DNA of 64,000 nt from Primula veris (lineage: Eukaryota; Streptophyta; Magnoliopsida; Ericales; Primulaceae): NCBI GenBank assembly GCA_963682055.1, contig OY821747.1, positions 20,706,126 to 20,770,125 of the forward strand, in the 5' to 3' direction. The notes beneath the pieces were generated by a model. The model was not told the DNA's origin. It worked only from the letters and a program-made list of their open reading frames with translations, and did no database searches. Both the position numbers and the translations under genes were made by a program. Positions 1 to 11,800 of the stretch are shown piece after piece. Numbering within the stretch: the stretch's first letter is position 1; each line of letters begins with the position of its first letter.

Positions 1-72
1 GGGTACTTGGGAGATTGTTCATGATAACCATATATCAATACATTTGGTTTAAAAACAATAAGTGTAATTATG

Positions 73-74
<2 letters not shown>

Positions 75-112
<38 letters not shown>
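75..112. repeat. (AT)n microsatellite
   Basis: An uninterrupted run of about 19 AT dinucleotides in AT-rich intergenic sequence. It is a simple repeat with no gene nearby. Confidence 0.95.
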
Positions 113-115
<3 letters not shown>

Positions 116-194
116 TAGTTGCACAAAAGGTGAGTAAAATTTAATACATGTTAGGAATAACTAAATAGTAATATAAAATCTAATTTATTTCTTC

Positions 195-425
195 AAATAC
201 ATTAAAACCTCTTTAAATTAATACTCGGTAATTAATAAACTCTCTAAAATAATAATTTTCTCCGGTCCCGACTTGGATCAGTGTAAAAAATCAGCAATTT
301 CGATAAATTAATAAGATAATAAATTTTGTGAAAATCGTTATATAAATATTGGTCTTGACAAAATCATAAATTAATAATTCTTCAAAATGACAAATATTAC
401 CAGATCGACTTAATGAAGTGTGATT
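195..425. repeat. Dispersed noncoding repeat, MITE-like
   Basis: The segment repeats the words 'aattaataa' and 'taaattaata' around a short GC-richer core (ccggtcccgacttgga). This layout is common in dispersed noncoding repeats of dicot genomes. I see no ORF and no clean target duplication, so the class (small DNA transposon or derived repeat) is inferred. The rest of positions 1-1030 shows only AT-rich sequence and a low-complexity stretch around 805-930 built from aatcctatttaatcatatc-like words. Confidence 0.4.
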
Positions 426-1035
426 CTATAGTTTTTGTTTTTTTATTAAAATTTAAATCTACTTGAATTTCATCCCTAATTTTTTCTAATTGCATCCAAA
501 ATGTTTGATATAGTATTTTCGAACTGCACCAAAAAAAAGTTATAGACGCGATAAATGTTTACTTTCGCGTGAATAGTTCCAAATGTACGGTATTATCTTG
601 GAAAAATGATAATTTAGTACATATTTAAAAACTTCTTACAAAAAAGTCGGTTGTTTTGAATTTGATGACTCTTTTACAAAAAAAATACATATTTTGTGAA
701 CTTATTTACAAATAGCTACATGTCATTAAAAAATCAATCAAAAAATTAAAAACCAAAATTTTTAAAAATAATTTTTTTATACAAAAAACATTGTGATACT
801 GTTAATCCTATTCAATCATGTATGTCTAATCTTGTTTGATCCTATTTAATCATATCCAATCAAGTCCAATTTTATATGTCTAATCCTATTTAATCATATC
901 AAATCATATTCAATCGTCTGATCCTGTTTGATATTATGCACAAATTTTTTAATTTTTTTCAATTTTAGTTTTCAATTTTTTTTATTTTTTTTCATTTTTT
1001 TAAATTTTTTTTTATATATTTTGTTATTTTTTATG

Positions 1036-3025
1036 ACATATGTACATAATTGTAAATAATTATACAAATAATACTCAATAGTTACCACTTTTGAACTTAT
1101 ATTACTCATAGCTACCTCCATAGTTCATATTCCCTATAGATACCACTTTTTTATTATTTACTTTATTTACCAAAACGTCATACACATATTTCATAAAAAA
1201 TGCAAAAAAAACACATAAAATTATATAAAATGCAAAAAATCTCAAAATAAATGAAAAAAAAATCACAAAAAATCACAAAAAATGAAAAAAAAAATCACAA
1301 AAAAACTATAAAAAATGAAAAAAAATCACAAAATATTATAAAAAATCAAAAAAAACACATAAAATTATAAAAAATCAAAAAAAAATCACAAAAAATCACA
1401 AAAAATAAAAAAAAAAATCACAAAAAATCACAAAATTTTAAAAAAAATAAAAAATAAAAAAAAAAATTTATAAAAGATGACAAAAATGACAAAAATGACA
1501 AAATATTATAAAAAATAAAAAAATCACATAAAATTATAAAAAATAAAAAAATAAAAAAATTCACAAAATATTATAAAAAAAATTTATAAAAAATTTATAA
1601 AAAATCCAAAAAATGACAAAATTATAAAAAATAAAATTGAAAAAAATGACAAAAAAATCACTTTTATTGAACTTTATGCACTTTCGAATGTACTAGATGC
1701 ACTTTCGACTGAACCAGATGCACTTTTAGCTGAACTATATGCACTTTTAGCTGAACCAGATGCACTTTTAGTTGAACCAGATGCAGGTTTTACAGAACGA
1801 TATGCACTTTTATTGAACGAGATGCACTTTTGTCTGAACCATATGCACTTTCAGCTGAACCAGATACACTTTTAGCTGAACCATATGCACTTTCAGCTGA
1901 ACCATATGCACTTTCAGTTGTACCATATGCACTTTCAGTTGAATCAGATGCATTTTTAACAGAACTATATGCACTTTCGACTGTACTATATTCATTTTCG
2001 ACTACACTATATGCACTTTTGACTTAACTATATATACTTTCCACTAAATTAGATGTACTTTAAGCTGAAACATATGTACTTTAAGCTGAACCATATGCAC
2101 TTTTAGCTGAACTATATGCATACTCACTTTTATTGAACTATATTTACTTTCGACTGAATTGTATGCACTTTCAACGAAACTAGATGTACTTTCAGCTAAA
2201 TTGAATGCAATTTCGACTCAAATTTATGCATTTTTGACTAACTATATACACTTTCGACTAAACTATATGCACTTTTATTGAACTATATACGCTTTTGACT
2301 AAATTATATGTATTTTTGACTAAACTAGATGCACTTTCATCTCATTTAGATTAAAAAAAGCACATTTATCATGGAAAAACCATTTTTTTATATAAAAAAA
2401 TCACTTTTCGATATAAAAGGTGTTATATTGACCAAAAAAAATTATATATTTTTTGTAATTTTTTAAAAAGTTTATGATTTTTTAATTTTTTTATAATTCT
2501 TTTTTTTGTTTTTTTGTTATTTTTTTAATAATTTTTTATAATTTTTTGTGATTTTTTATAAGTTTTTGTCATTTTTTATTTTTTTTGATTTTTCGGTATA
2601 AAAAGTGTTATATTGACAAAAAAAATTATATATTTTTTTTGTAATTTTTTAAAAAGTTTGTGATTTTTTTCATTTTTTGTGATTTTTGTATTTTTTTTAA
2701 TAATTTTTTGTGATTTTTGATGATTTTTTATAATTTTTGGTGATTTTTTATGATTTTTTGTGATTTTTTTCATTTTTATAATTTTTTTGTGTTTTTTTTT
2801 TGTTGTAATTTAAAAATATTTTTTTTGGTTTGTAGAAAGATAAAATATGTATATTATATTTTGGTTTGTATAACAATTTAGTAAATAAACTAAATAATTA
2901 AAAAGTGGTACCTACGAGAAATGTGAACTTATCAAGATATCTAGGAGAAATATAAGTTGACATGAGATACTTATAGGAAATTACCCCATAATTATATGTG
3001 CCTAATTGTAAATAAGTACATATAA
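1036..3025. mobile_element. Non-autonomous element with about 130-bp imperfect inverted termini
   Basis: Positions 1036-1165 and the reverse complement of 2883-3025 match through several landmarks: an aattgtaaataa-type end, taccacttt followed by ttattattta, and tttatttac. The interior has no protein-coding capacity. It consists of A-rich sequence built on aaaaatcacaaa words (1190-1660), a 21-bp minisatellite (1668-2348) and the mirror T-rich sequence built on ttttttgtgattttt words (2400-2820). A partial third copy of the same terminus lies inside another element at 27920-28025, so this is a family. Superfamily unknown; no target duplication was resolved. Confidence 0.55.
1668..2348. repeat. 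21-bp minisatellite, about 32 copies
   Basis: Consensus about GAACCATATGCACTTTCAGCT, repeated roughly 32 times with point variation (ccagat/ctatat, ttcagct/ttcgact/tttagct). The period is a multiple of three, so it stays open in several frames and gives spurious short ORFs with a seven-residue period on both strands. No start context, splicing or conservation supports translation. Confidence 0.9.
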
Positions 3026-3117
3026 ATGGGTTTTTTGTAATTAAGTTGATTGGTATGTAGCTATTTATAAGTCTCCCTATTATCTTCAACTTATCTTATT
3101 TATTGTTATAAAAAACT

Positions 3118-3393
3118 AAGGGTTGGGTTAGAGTTAGGACCCGACCCGTAAATACTCAATCCGTATCCCGATTTGATTACTTTTGGAAGTGAAAAAAAAA
3201 AATTTGACCCGACAAAAGTCGAGACCCGACATTTTCGGGATCCCGTAGGGTCAGGATAGGGTTATCCCGAATCTCCCGAAATATTTTTTTATTTTACGAC
3301 AACGTCATTTTTATTAACAATTTTCATTTGATAAGTCTAAACATGTTATTAACACGAAACATGATACTAGTTTAAAAATAACATTCCTAATAA

Positions 3394-3430
<37 letters not shown>

Positions 3431-3997
3431 AGAAAAAAAGTGTGAAACTACAAATAATTGAGTAGATAAAAAATTTGATACATTTTTATCAGATTCTTTT
3501 AGTATTTAGTTTTATTAAAACAAACAACAATTATCATACTAAATGAGATATATTATCGTTATAATTTTTATAATCGAAAAATAATGAACATTTATATTTT
3601 TTGAAGTAACAATATAACTTTTTTATTTAAGTATATTTTTTATTTTAATAGTTTTATATATTCAAAACTACAAATTTATATTATACTTATATAATTATAA
3701 CTAATATATGAAACAAAATATTATAGTTACATTGTATACTACATATACAAGATTCAATTCTCATCACTTGAATTTAATATAAATTAATTTATATTTTAGT
3801 ATTGAAATAAAAAAAAATTATCATGTTATATAATATAAAATATAAATTAATTTAAAAATCGGGTCGGATCGGGACACCCGACGAAATCAAAATTGACACC
3901 TGATCCTGATCCCGAAGTTTGTCGGATCGGGACAAAAACCGACATTTTCGGGTCAGGTGCGGGTCGGGACACGGATCGGGATTTTGGGAATTTTTCT
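3118..3997. mobile_element. Inverted-repeat element with GGGTCGGG-rich arms
   Basis: The left arm (3118-3295) and right arm (3855-3997) are rich in gacccgac, gggtcggg and cattttcggg words in opposite orientation. They flank a very AT-rich core that includes a (TA)n run at 3399-3425. No ORF is present. The layout fits a non-autonomous DNA transposon; ends and target duplication were not resolved. Positions 3998-4334 hold no recognisable feature. Confidence 0.4.
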
Positions 3998-4334
3998 CGG
4001 CCATACCAAAAATAATATTCATTATTTCTTTTAAGTTATTGGTCTCTGAACATGTATCATTTTCACCTGGCTAATCCAACAATCCATTAACATCCGTTTT
4101 ATTGAGATAACCGAGACCATCAATCATTTTTTCAATTTCATAAATATATTTCTTAATAGCGGTTTCATATGTTAATTGAAACTTCATTGACCGAAGGAAT
4201 TTTGCAGTGTCGAAAATAATTTGTTATTGTTGCTCGGTATACACTAAAAGAAATGCTACATAAAAGTCCCATAGTACTTCGAGAGGAAGTACTTAGAAAA
4301 TACATTTATACATTGGAGTACATAATAGTTCCTG

Positions 4335-5864
4335 CTATTTCAATTGTGCCTCTTTTGTCACAAGCTTAATACCTCTTACCCAAAGTTCAGCCTTTTCAAC
4401 ACCGCCCTCACACACGAAATGCACCTCTTTGTTCTTACTCGTCACCACCCTAAACAATCCCGACTCCGTTTCATCACCCTTTCTCCCTCTAAACCTTGTA
4501 AAACTCACGCTCCCTCCCAAGTCAGCGTCTTGACAAACCACATTTCTCCTCCTCGATTTTCCCCACCGTAATACGCCACTTTCCCCCATACAAACAATTT
4601 TGCTATGCGGAGAGCCTTTTCCCTGTTTAGTATGCTTTAAAATTACAGCACCGTTTAACACTAATACACGTGCCAGCTCGTCTAATATTACTCTTACCGC
4701 GTCGTTTTTCATGCCCTTTTTCCTTGCGAGTAAAAGGGCGGTTTCGCCTTTCACTGTTTGTAAATCGCAAATAGCTCCGTAAGATATTAAGAGCTCACAC
4801 ATTGGTCCGTAACCTTCTCTTGCTGCTAACATAAGTGGGGTATATCCATCTCCATCGGGGACATTTATGTCATAACCCTTTCGCATCAACAATTTAACCG
4901 CGTCTAAGTCATTGTGACGAGCAGCACAATGAAGTGCGAAAAATCCTCCTCCATTACGATTACCTTTTTCTATAGCAAATTCCAACAGTACCCTCTCGAA
5001 AAGGTTGTGTTTTAGGGTCATTCTAGACAACGAAATCGCTGTTTCACCGAATCTGTTACATAATTTCACGTCTGCGCCAGCATATACAAGTAGTCGAAAA
5101 GCGTCAAGATGACCTTCCATAGCCGCAACCATTGCCGCAGAAAAACCATTTTTATCCTGATAATCAAGATTAATTTCTGATCCTCCGATAAGTTTTTCCA
5201 AAGCTAAAACATCGCCGGATCTTGCTACAAATAGTAGTGGACAAAAAACGGAATCCGCACTAGATTTGGGAAATTTTTCAGTTCTATATAAATCTAGCAG
5301 AGAATGTTGAAAGTCAAAAGACCATCCGTTTGAACCCGAAATTGATAAGGCGGATTTACCTGCTGTATTGACTAAACCAAGGTCAGCTCCAGCTGAAGCC
5401 AATACTTTGAAACAATTTTTCATTTTATATTTCACAGATATCATTAACGGCGTATCACCGGTTTCTGTCATCGAGTTCAGATCACAACCATGTTCGATAA
5501 GGGTTTTTAGTATAGTCGAAAACCCGAGACGGGCAGCTAAGTGAATAGAACGAAGCTCAGTTTTATCAGTTGTTTTAATTGGGGTCTCTATATGAGCATT
5601 ACAGGTTAAAAGTACTTTGATAGCTTCGACATTGTTACATAATATAGCATGATGAAGGAGGGTTCGTCCGAGATGTTGGGTGTTTAGGGAGAGAACCTTG
5701 AGAAGCATTTTTAAGATGGTACCGGTTTTCTCGAAATATTCAACAGCACACCAAGTAATTGGGTAAGGATCTGCTAGTCCCGCGCCTACTCTGAACTCTT
5801 CCCCTGTAGCTGTATCCCATGACCAAGCCCCAAGTCTCACCATGATATCCGATTGGGACCCAAC
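4335..5864 (-). CDS. Ankyrin gene exon 4 (509 codons plus stop)
   Basis: Acceptor CTCTCCAG|GTTGGG on the minus strand. It holds the main ankyrin array and the PH-like C-terminal region. Open upstream sequence extends to 5915, but that part is intron read-through; the conserved VGSQSDIMVRLGAWSWD start fixes the acceptor. The last codons are CAA TTG AAA TAG. Confidence 0.92.
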   Translation of the reverse strand, partial: VGSQSDIMVRLGAWSWDTATGEEFRVGAGLADPYPITWCAVEYFEKTGTILKMLLKVLSLNTQHLGRTLLHHAILCNNVEAIKVLLTCNAHIETPIKTTDKTELRSIHLAARLGFSTILKTLIEHGCDLNSMTETGDTPLMISVKYKMKNCFKVLASAGADLGLVNTAGKSALSISGSNGWSFDFQHSLLDLYRTEKFPKSSADSVFCPLLFVARSGDVLALEKLIGGSEINLDYQDKNGFSAAMVAAMEGHLDAFRLLVYAGADVKLCNRFGETAISLSRMTLKHNLFERVLLEFAIEKGNRNGGGFFALHCAARHNDLDAVKLLMRKGYDINVPDGDGYTPLMLAAREGYGPMCELLISYGAICDLQTVKGETALLLARKKGMKNDAVRVILDELARVLVLNGAVILKHTKQGKGSPHSKIVCMGESGVLRWGKSRRRNVVCQDADLGGSVSFTRFRGRKGDETESGLFRVVTSKNKEVHFVCEGGVEKAELWVRGIKLVTKEAQLK

Positions 5865-8800
5865 CTGGAGAGAAAAAGTGATGTAAGACAGGACAGGTAG
5901 AAAATCATCACTCAAAAAGAAAAGAAAAAGTATAATGAAACTTTTGTCATTTTACAAGTACTTCAACATACCAAAGAGATAAATTTCTGTTGAGATTTCA
6001 AGCAGTACATAAGATGATAATATCATTGTCATAAAATTGATATCTAAATGACAAATCCAGCTGTTACAAAGTTGTTACCTCCCAAATCTCAGAAAGATAC
6101 AATAAGAGGTAAGCATAAAAAGAACATGGACCACATTACATGCAAGAATATAGACTTGAGTTTGGAGTCAAATTTTAAAAGGAATAGAAGTTTTTAAGCT
6201 AGCATGGCCCATTTTTAAGGATATCATTATCATCATTGCAATTTGTGAGATAAGGAGTGATGGGGAACTGAATTGATTAGTACTCTATATAAAACCCTTC
6301 ATAGTTACAAGGTAGATAATATTATTTCTATCTGTTTGATTAAAGATAATTCAGAAATTACCTGTAGTAGTAGACGGACAACAGATATTTGCCTACTCAC
6401 AATAGCAGCGACAAGTGCGTTACAGTTGAAATTAGCATGTAAAGAAGGTTTACAAGATTGAAGCAACACTCGGTCTGTAACATTTGGATCAACTCCGCAC
6501 TGGCAATAGATAAATAGATAATTTATTAACATAATAGTATGATAAACCAAAACTTTATGTTATTGAAGTAATACAAATCCTTACAAGCGGTCAACTATTT
6601 CTAATGCATTAGCAAAACCTTTGAAGATAGTTTCTGATAATGAATAGACCCATAAAAGGACACAGTTTATTATTGTTTTTACTTACCTAATTAAAAAGCT
6701 CTATAATATCCAATTTTTTACCTCACTTGACACCATTTACTGGGAGGACAGCAATCAAATGGGAAGGATTAAGTAATGGAAATTGATTATACAAATGGTT
6801 TGAGCTAAACTATTTTATTTCCTCCCAAATGAGTAGTACTCTGTCAGAGCATTTACTGAACCTGAACGAAAGTTTGAGCTCAAAGCGTATACGTAATGAG
6901 CCTAAGTAAAACCGGGTCACAGATCCATCATTATATATTGGCAAACATAATATTTACTACAAAGCAGTACTGTTAATGACAGTATCCGAGTCGATCTTTT
7001 TTCTTTTCATTTTTATAATCATAAATCAATACGGAGAAAATATAATCCGTTCAAAGCTATTATTGACACATTTTAGTTTCTTAGATAGCAAACTATATGT
7101 ATTTTTCCCATAATAAATCCTACATTTTTTTGAAACCAAACATGTCCATAAGCACCGGACCCTGCACAACTTGATTCTGCAAACCCGGTCTGCCTCTTTT
7201 AATTTAGAACACTGCAGAAATGTAGTACGAGCAATTGTATGCGAAACTAATTTACCTTTATCATGTATATTTCGACAAAAAGGTCTATGGTTTTGGTATC
7301 AAAGAAAGAAGTTTCTACAGCAAAACTAATCACACTCGGTAAAAAGGATTATTCACTTTTCTTCAACAGTAACAAACATCAGTTTTGATATTTAAGGCAA
7401 ACATGGTTGATGTACTAAATGGTTACGAACACAAGATACTTTAAATACTATCTATCGATTTTTTAATATTCTTCACGTTCTTTATTTTGTTCAGATATCA
7501 GTCATGATTCATTTCCTATGTAGTGCACAAAGTCGAAAAAGATTTGTTATAGTGGGTCCCAAGTGCTGATTATTTTAGATTAGTGTATTAGATAAAAGTT
7601 AGATTATTTGTTGCGTATAAATTAAAAATTAATCCCACTATAATATGATCCTTTACCTTGATGAGAGCATCTGCCACCTCAGTGAATCCTCTACAACAAG
7701 CGGTGACAAGAGCATGAACCGCAATATGGGGTCGGATAAACTCAGAACACATGAGTGGGTCCACAACACTGGCACGGCCATGATAACTTGCCTCTAACAA
7801 GGCCTCTTCACAAGCTGGTTGAGAAGCACCAGCTTTAAGCAAGATTTCCAAAATCTCTAAGTGGCCCTCCCTTACTGCTGCTGTTGTCACATATCCCCTA
7901 AAGAGCTTATAATTCACATCTGCTCCATTACTCTGTCATTTTACATGAAAAAATATACATGTACATGTGAAAACCAATAAAAGGGGAATTATATGCTGGA
8001 CTGGTCAGTAAGGGCTAGTCTGATTGCAGCTTTATAGCAATCTGAAAAGCCATATTTGTCCATACTGATCGGAGTTAGCCCCAAAACAGAATTCATTTAG
8101 CCTAATACGCATGTTAAAAGAGCTAATTAACTACTATAAAGTTGAGTAATTCCAATAAATCTAAAGACATTGGTCTTTAACCATCCATAACAGGCTAACA
8201 GCATAACTACTATTCCAATAACTATTGCCACCCAATCCGCAGTATTGTCACGTTTTTTTCCAGAAAAAAACTCTATAGCTCAGTTTTTAAGCTGGTCAAC
8301 CAAATGCGCTCCATCTTCTAAGGCAAAAAAAACCTGAGCTTAAAACTGCAACCAAACATGGCCTAAATCATTTTCCTAAGCCAACTTCCTAGATGCATGC
8401 ATGACGGTGGATTTGATATGTTTTTTTTTGTTTTGAAGAGAATGAATAATAATTATACAGGCGAAGAAAGCAACAAAAAACAGAAGTATATCAGCAGTTC
8501 AATATTTTGGATCATTTATTAAAGACAAAAAGTCTTCACAATTGGTGGACAAAAATGAAAAACATAAGTGATGGGGCACACAACACAATGTGTGGCATGT
8601 ATTAAATCCAAATAAGATTCAGAAGGCAAGATCACATTGATAAGTATAGGGGGGAATGTACCAAGTATATTAGCCAATATTTAGTCTTTCAAGCTTAGTC
8701 AATCATGAGAGAGAATACATTGTGGGCCTTGCTGAATGTTTGCCTTTACAAAACATGGTTTTAAGCCTTTAACCATGGAAAATTCACTTTCCAAACTTTT

Positions 8801-11585
8801 GCAAAATGAGTTAATCTACAAGGGGTAAACACACTTCTTCATTTGAATGAAGCACCCTTTCATTGAGAAACTTAAGTATAAGAGAGTACTCCACTTAAAA
8901 CTCTGGTTGATTGTCAGCAATGCACCGAAAAGGAAAAAAATAGATCAAACGATTTTTGCGGGATAAGAAAGTAAGCGGAAATAACAGAGTCTCAATAGTC
9001 AATTTGATTACAATTTAAAAAAGCAATTAAATAAATTGCAAAAGATAAATGTGTTTTGCTACTTGATTTGAACTAGTTGATCCAAAACAAAAGCTAGTAA
9101 GAGAGACATCAAATGAGCAGTACTTAGCCAACTAACAATTTAACTAGTTCAATGAATAAACATGTATAAAGCGCATGTTGAGAATGCCAATGAATAACCT
9201 TGATATACTTTGGAGCCGTAACTCCGCACCATTATTATGTTAGAAATAACCACAGTTTCACTTCGCATACGATTTTTACTGTTATTATTTTCTCCAATAA
9301 GTAGAATTGGCCAAAATAAAAAAAAAGGGTCAATCAGATCCCGGCTCGGCCTCTAAAAAAGGTTATATCATACAGAAGTGGAAAGCCTAAACTTAACCTG
9401 GCTTCAGAATAGTTTAAATCAGGCTTGGGGATTACAAAATTGAAACTTCACAAACTTGAAGTTTAAAAAATAAAAATCTTAAGATCGTGTATGTAAAAAA
9501 CATTCAACCAAAAAAAATTTACATGATTACTGAAAGTCGATAATTTGCATTGTTTCATGTTTGGTTGTAGAGTCATTAGAGTATGGAATAATATACTTAC
9601 GAATCACAACTTGCCTACTAAATTGTATTTCAATTACATATCAAAGGTTTACTGGACAGAATATCACAGTATTAAAATATAATATCCTAAATAATTGTTA
9701 AAGAAAATAAAAACCAATGGCTAAGTCCGTTTCAGAAGAAACCGACACAGATAATTTCACTTATGAATCACTATTTCCCTACTTCGAAATTGATACAAAA
9801 ACTCAATAGGAAGAAATTCATATATTGATAACTTAATTTGCTATATAATTGGAAAAACTGTCAAAATTACCAGTAACACGACACATATGCTTTCCTATAA
9901 AGTGACATAAATTTTATATCTGGAAAATAAATAACCCAAATAATCTCACTTACCACTTCCCTACGCCGTTGATTACAAATTTTCAAATCGAAGCTCAATA
10001 GAGATAATCTGTATTTCAAATTATAATTTGCTATGGTTTTTACATATACACAAGTGGTATGTTTTTTTCATCTAAAAATATTTAAGACAGATCACTTTAC
10101 ATAAAATAAGTAAATTACAACTTCCTCCAAAATTAAAATCAAAAGTAGGGACTCAAATACTCAGCACATACAAATTGTTAGTATTGAGTCTTAAATTGAT
10201 TCCCTAAATAATTGAAAGAAAAAAAAAACATTTTAATTTTTCCAGTAAATTCCTGACGAGCTTCAACTTCTGAGACTAAAAAATAACTGAGAAAGTTCAT
10301 ATTTGAAAACATATTTAGCTAAAATATATATTATTTTTTAAAAAGGTCAGCTTAATTAAGCAGTAAATCACGGACTACTTTCAAATTTCCTTTATTGACG
10401 GCCAAAAAACTCAAACAGTCAAAATTCACTTTATAAATCTGCTCACTACTTAGCTAAATAATTTAAATAAATAAAAACGGTGAATTAGAAATACCAGTCA
10501 TTTCCTGAACACACTCAATTCCCCCAACTGAAAGCCAAAAACTCAAATACTCAAGTGGGTAAAATTTCGTAATTTAAAAAACTTATTTATTACTGTTAAA
10601 AAAAAAAGGCAAATCTAATTTATCAGTAATTTCCTGACGAGAGCTTCAAAATAACAGCCACAAACTCAAAAAAGAAAAAAACTCAACAAAGAGAAATTCT
10701 TATTTTATAAAAACTTAATTCGCTAAGCATTTGAGAAAAACAAAAAAAGGTAAAAATTAAAAATATAGCAATAATTTCCTGACCAGTATCAAATTCCCCA
10801 AATTAACAGCCAAAAACTCATAATACTCATCAGGGAGAAATTCGTAACGTTTAAAAATTTAATTCGCTTAACAAGCGGAAAAAAATTAAAACCGTACAAA
10901 AAATTAATTGTAGCGGTAATTAGCTGACCGGCGTTAAATTCCCCAAATCAACAGCCAAAAATTCAAAATAGAAGTTATTTTATTTTGGTAAAACTTAATT
11001 CGCTAAACAATTAAAACGGTAAAAAGAAATTAAAATACCAGTAATTTCCTGACCAGTGTCAAATTAACAGCCAAAAACTCAAATACTCAACAGAGTTAGT
11101 AATTCGTACTGTATTTTGCTAAGTTATTGAAAAACAATTAAAATGGTCAAAATTAATAGTGTCAAATTCCCCAAAATAACAGCCAAATACTAACTCAACA
11201 GAGTGAAAATTAGTTTTATTGTAAAATAGGCTAAAAATCGGAAGAAAATAAAACGGTGAATAAAACATTAAAAAAATACCAGTAATTTCCTGACGAGGGT
11301 GATATTCCTGAAACTAACAGCGAGAAACAGCGGCGTAACATCAGAGGTGACCTCCTCGCAGTCGAACCTAACACCGTTAGCAGTCTCGTCATGACACTTA
11401 ACGACCGCCCTCCTCACCTTCACCCTAACCGCACCCACGTAGTTCACGTCCACTGACGGGTTTGTTACGAGTTCATCCGTAGAAGCTTCTAGATCCTCCG
11501 AGTTGGAAGCTTCTAGAAGCCGCTGCGAGAGCTCGGCTTCGTCGTAGTCGATGGGGAATATCTGTTTTCCAGTAAACACCGTCAT
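4335..11585 (-). CDS. Ankyrin-repeat protein with PH-like C-terminus, four exons, 749 aa
   Basis: The gene is read on the minus strand from ATG at 11585-11583 to TAG at 4337-4335. Exons are 11585-11280, 7932-7657, 6499-6362 and 5864-4335; every intron is GT-AG and phase 0. The joined frame has 749 codons and no internal stop. The protein is a chain of roughly ten or more ankyrin repeats (motifs such as GDTPLM, GYTPLMLAAREG, ALHCAARHNDLDAV), spread from about residue 80 to 640. A C-terminal stretch from about 645 ends in SKNKEVHFVCEGG...ELWVRGIKLV and looks like a PH-type fold. This matches a conserved plant ankyrin family of about 750 aa that I recognise by its N-terminus (MTVFTGKQIFP) and its SWDTATGEE block. 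Ankyrin repeats imply a protein-interaction role; the substrate is unknown. No signal peptide or membrane segment is seen. This is the only gene in the window that appears fully intact. Confidence 0.93.
6362..6499 (-). CDS. Ankyrin gene exon 3 (46 codons)
   Basis: Acceptor TTGCCAG|TGC and donor CTGCAG|GTAATT (minus strand). It encodes CGVDPNVTDRVLLQS and NALVAAIVSRQISVVRLLLQ, an ankyrin repeat split from its neighbours by introns of 1157 and 497 nt. Confidence 0.9.
7657..7932 (-). CDS. Ankyrin gene exon 2 (92 codons)
   Basis: Acceptor ACAG|AGTAAT and donor ATCAAG|GTAAAG (minus strand). It encodes the end of the first repeat (NGADVNYKLFRG), then a repeat around TTAAVREGHLEILEILLKAG and the segment HALVTACCRGF. 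The reading frame continues exactly from exon 1 and into exon 3. Confidence 0.9.
9700..11279. repeat. Diverged tandem repeats in intron 1 derived from the exon 1/intron 1 junction
   Basis: The plus-strand words 'ccagtaatttcctgac', 'tcaaattcccc', 'aacagccaaaaactcaa' and 'cttaattcgcta' recur in the same order every 120-160 bp. Copies are clearest near 10230, 10365, 10490, 10620, 10770, 10915 and 11035, with weaker ones from about 9700. The same word order begins at the real junction: 'taccagtaatttcctgacgag' at 11277-11297 is the exon 1 end plus donor. The array therefore looks like repeated duplication of the junction into the intron. The copy near 11035 keeps a perfect CAGGAAATTACTG|GTATTTT donor. 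Confidence 0.75.
11280..11585 (-). CDS. Ankyrin gene exon 1 (codons 1-102)
   Basis: Starts at the ATG that opens the family-typical N-terminus and ends ...LVRKLL at a donor reading CTG|GTATTT on the minus strand. It encodes the leader and the first half of an ankyrin repeat (DVTPLFLAV) that continues in exon 2. This exon is clearly GC-richer than its surroundings. Confidence 0.9.
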
Positions 11586-11800
11586 TTGCGCCCGATTCTC
11601 CGGGGTTAGTTAACTACTAGTATAGTAGCTGCTCACTAGTCACTAGTCACTAGCTAGGTGTTTAGCTAGGTGTTTTTACTATACTCTCTCTCCCTCTCTC
11701 TCTCTCTATATCTATATCTATATCTATATCTATATCTATATTGTATGTGTATCGATTATTCTATCTACTACTATTACATATATATAAGAGACCATTTTAA
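11586..11800 (-). promoter_or_regulatory. Putative promoter/5' leader of the ankyrin gene
   Basis: Directly upstream of the minus-strand ATG there are short direct repeats (ctcactagtcactagtcac; gctaggtgttt twice), a pyrimidine/AT microsatellite and a TATATATA block near 11776-11788. That block could be a TATA element about 190 nt before the ATG. Inference only: the transcription start is not determinable here. Confidence 0.4.
11683..11741. repeat. (CT)n then (TATATC)n microsatellite
   Basis: A CT-rich run passes into about five or six TATATC units. On the ankyrin gene's strand this is a GA-rich tract in the putative 5' leader. Confidence 0.9.

Noticed and set aside
1810..2027. Seven-residue-repeat ORFs
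   Set aside because: Artefacts of the 21-bp minisatellite.
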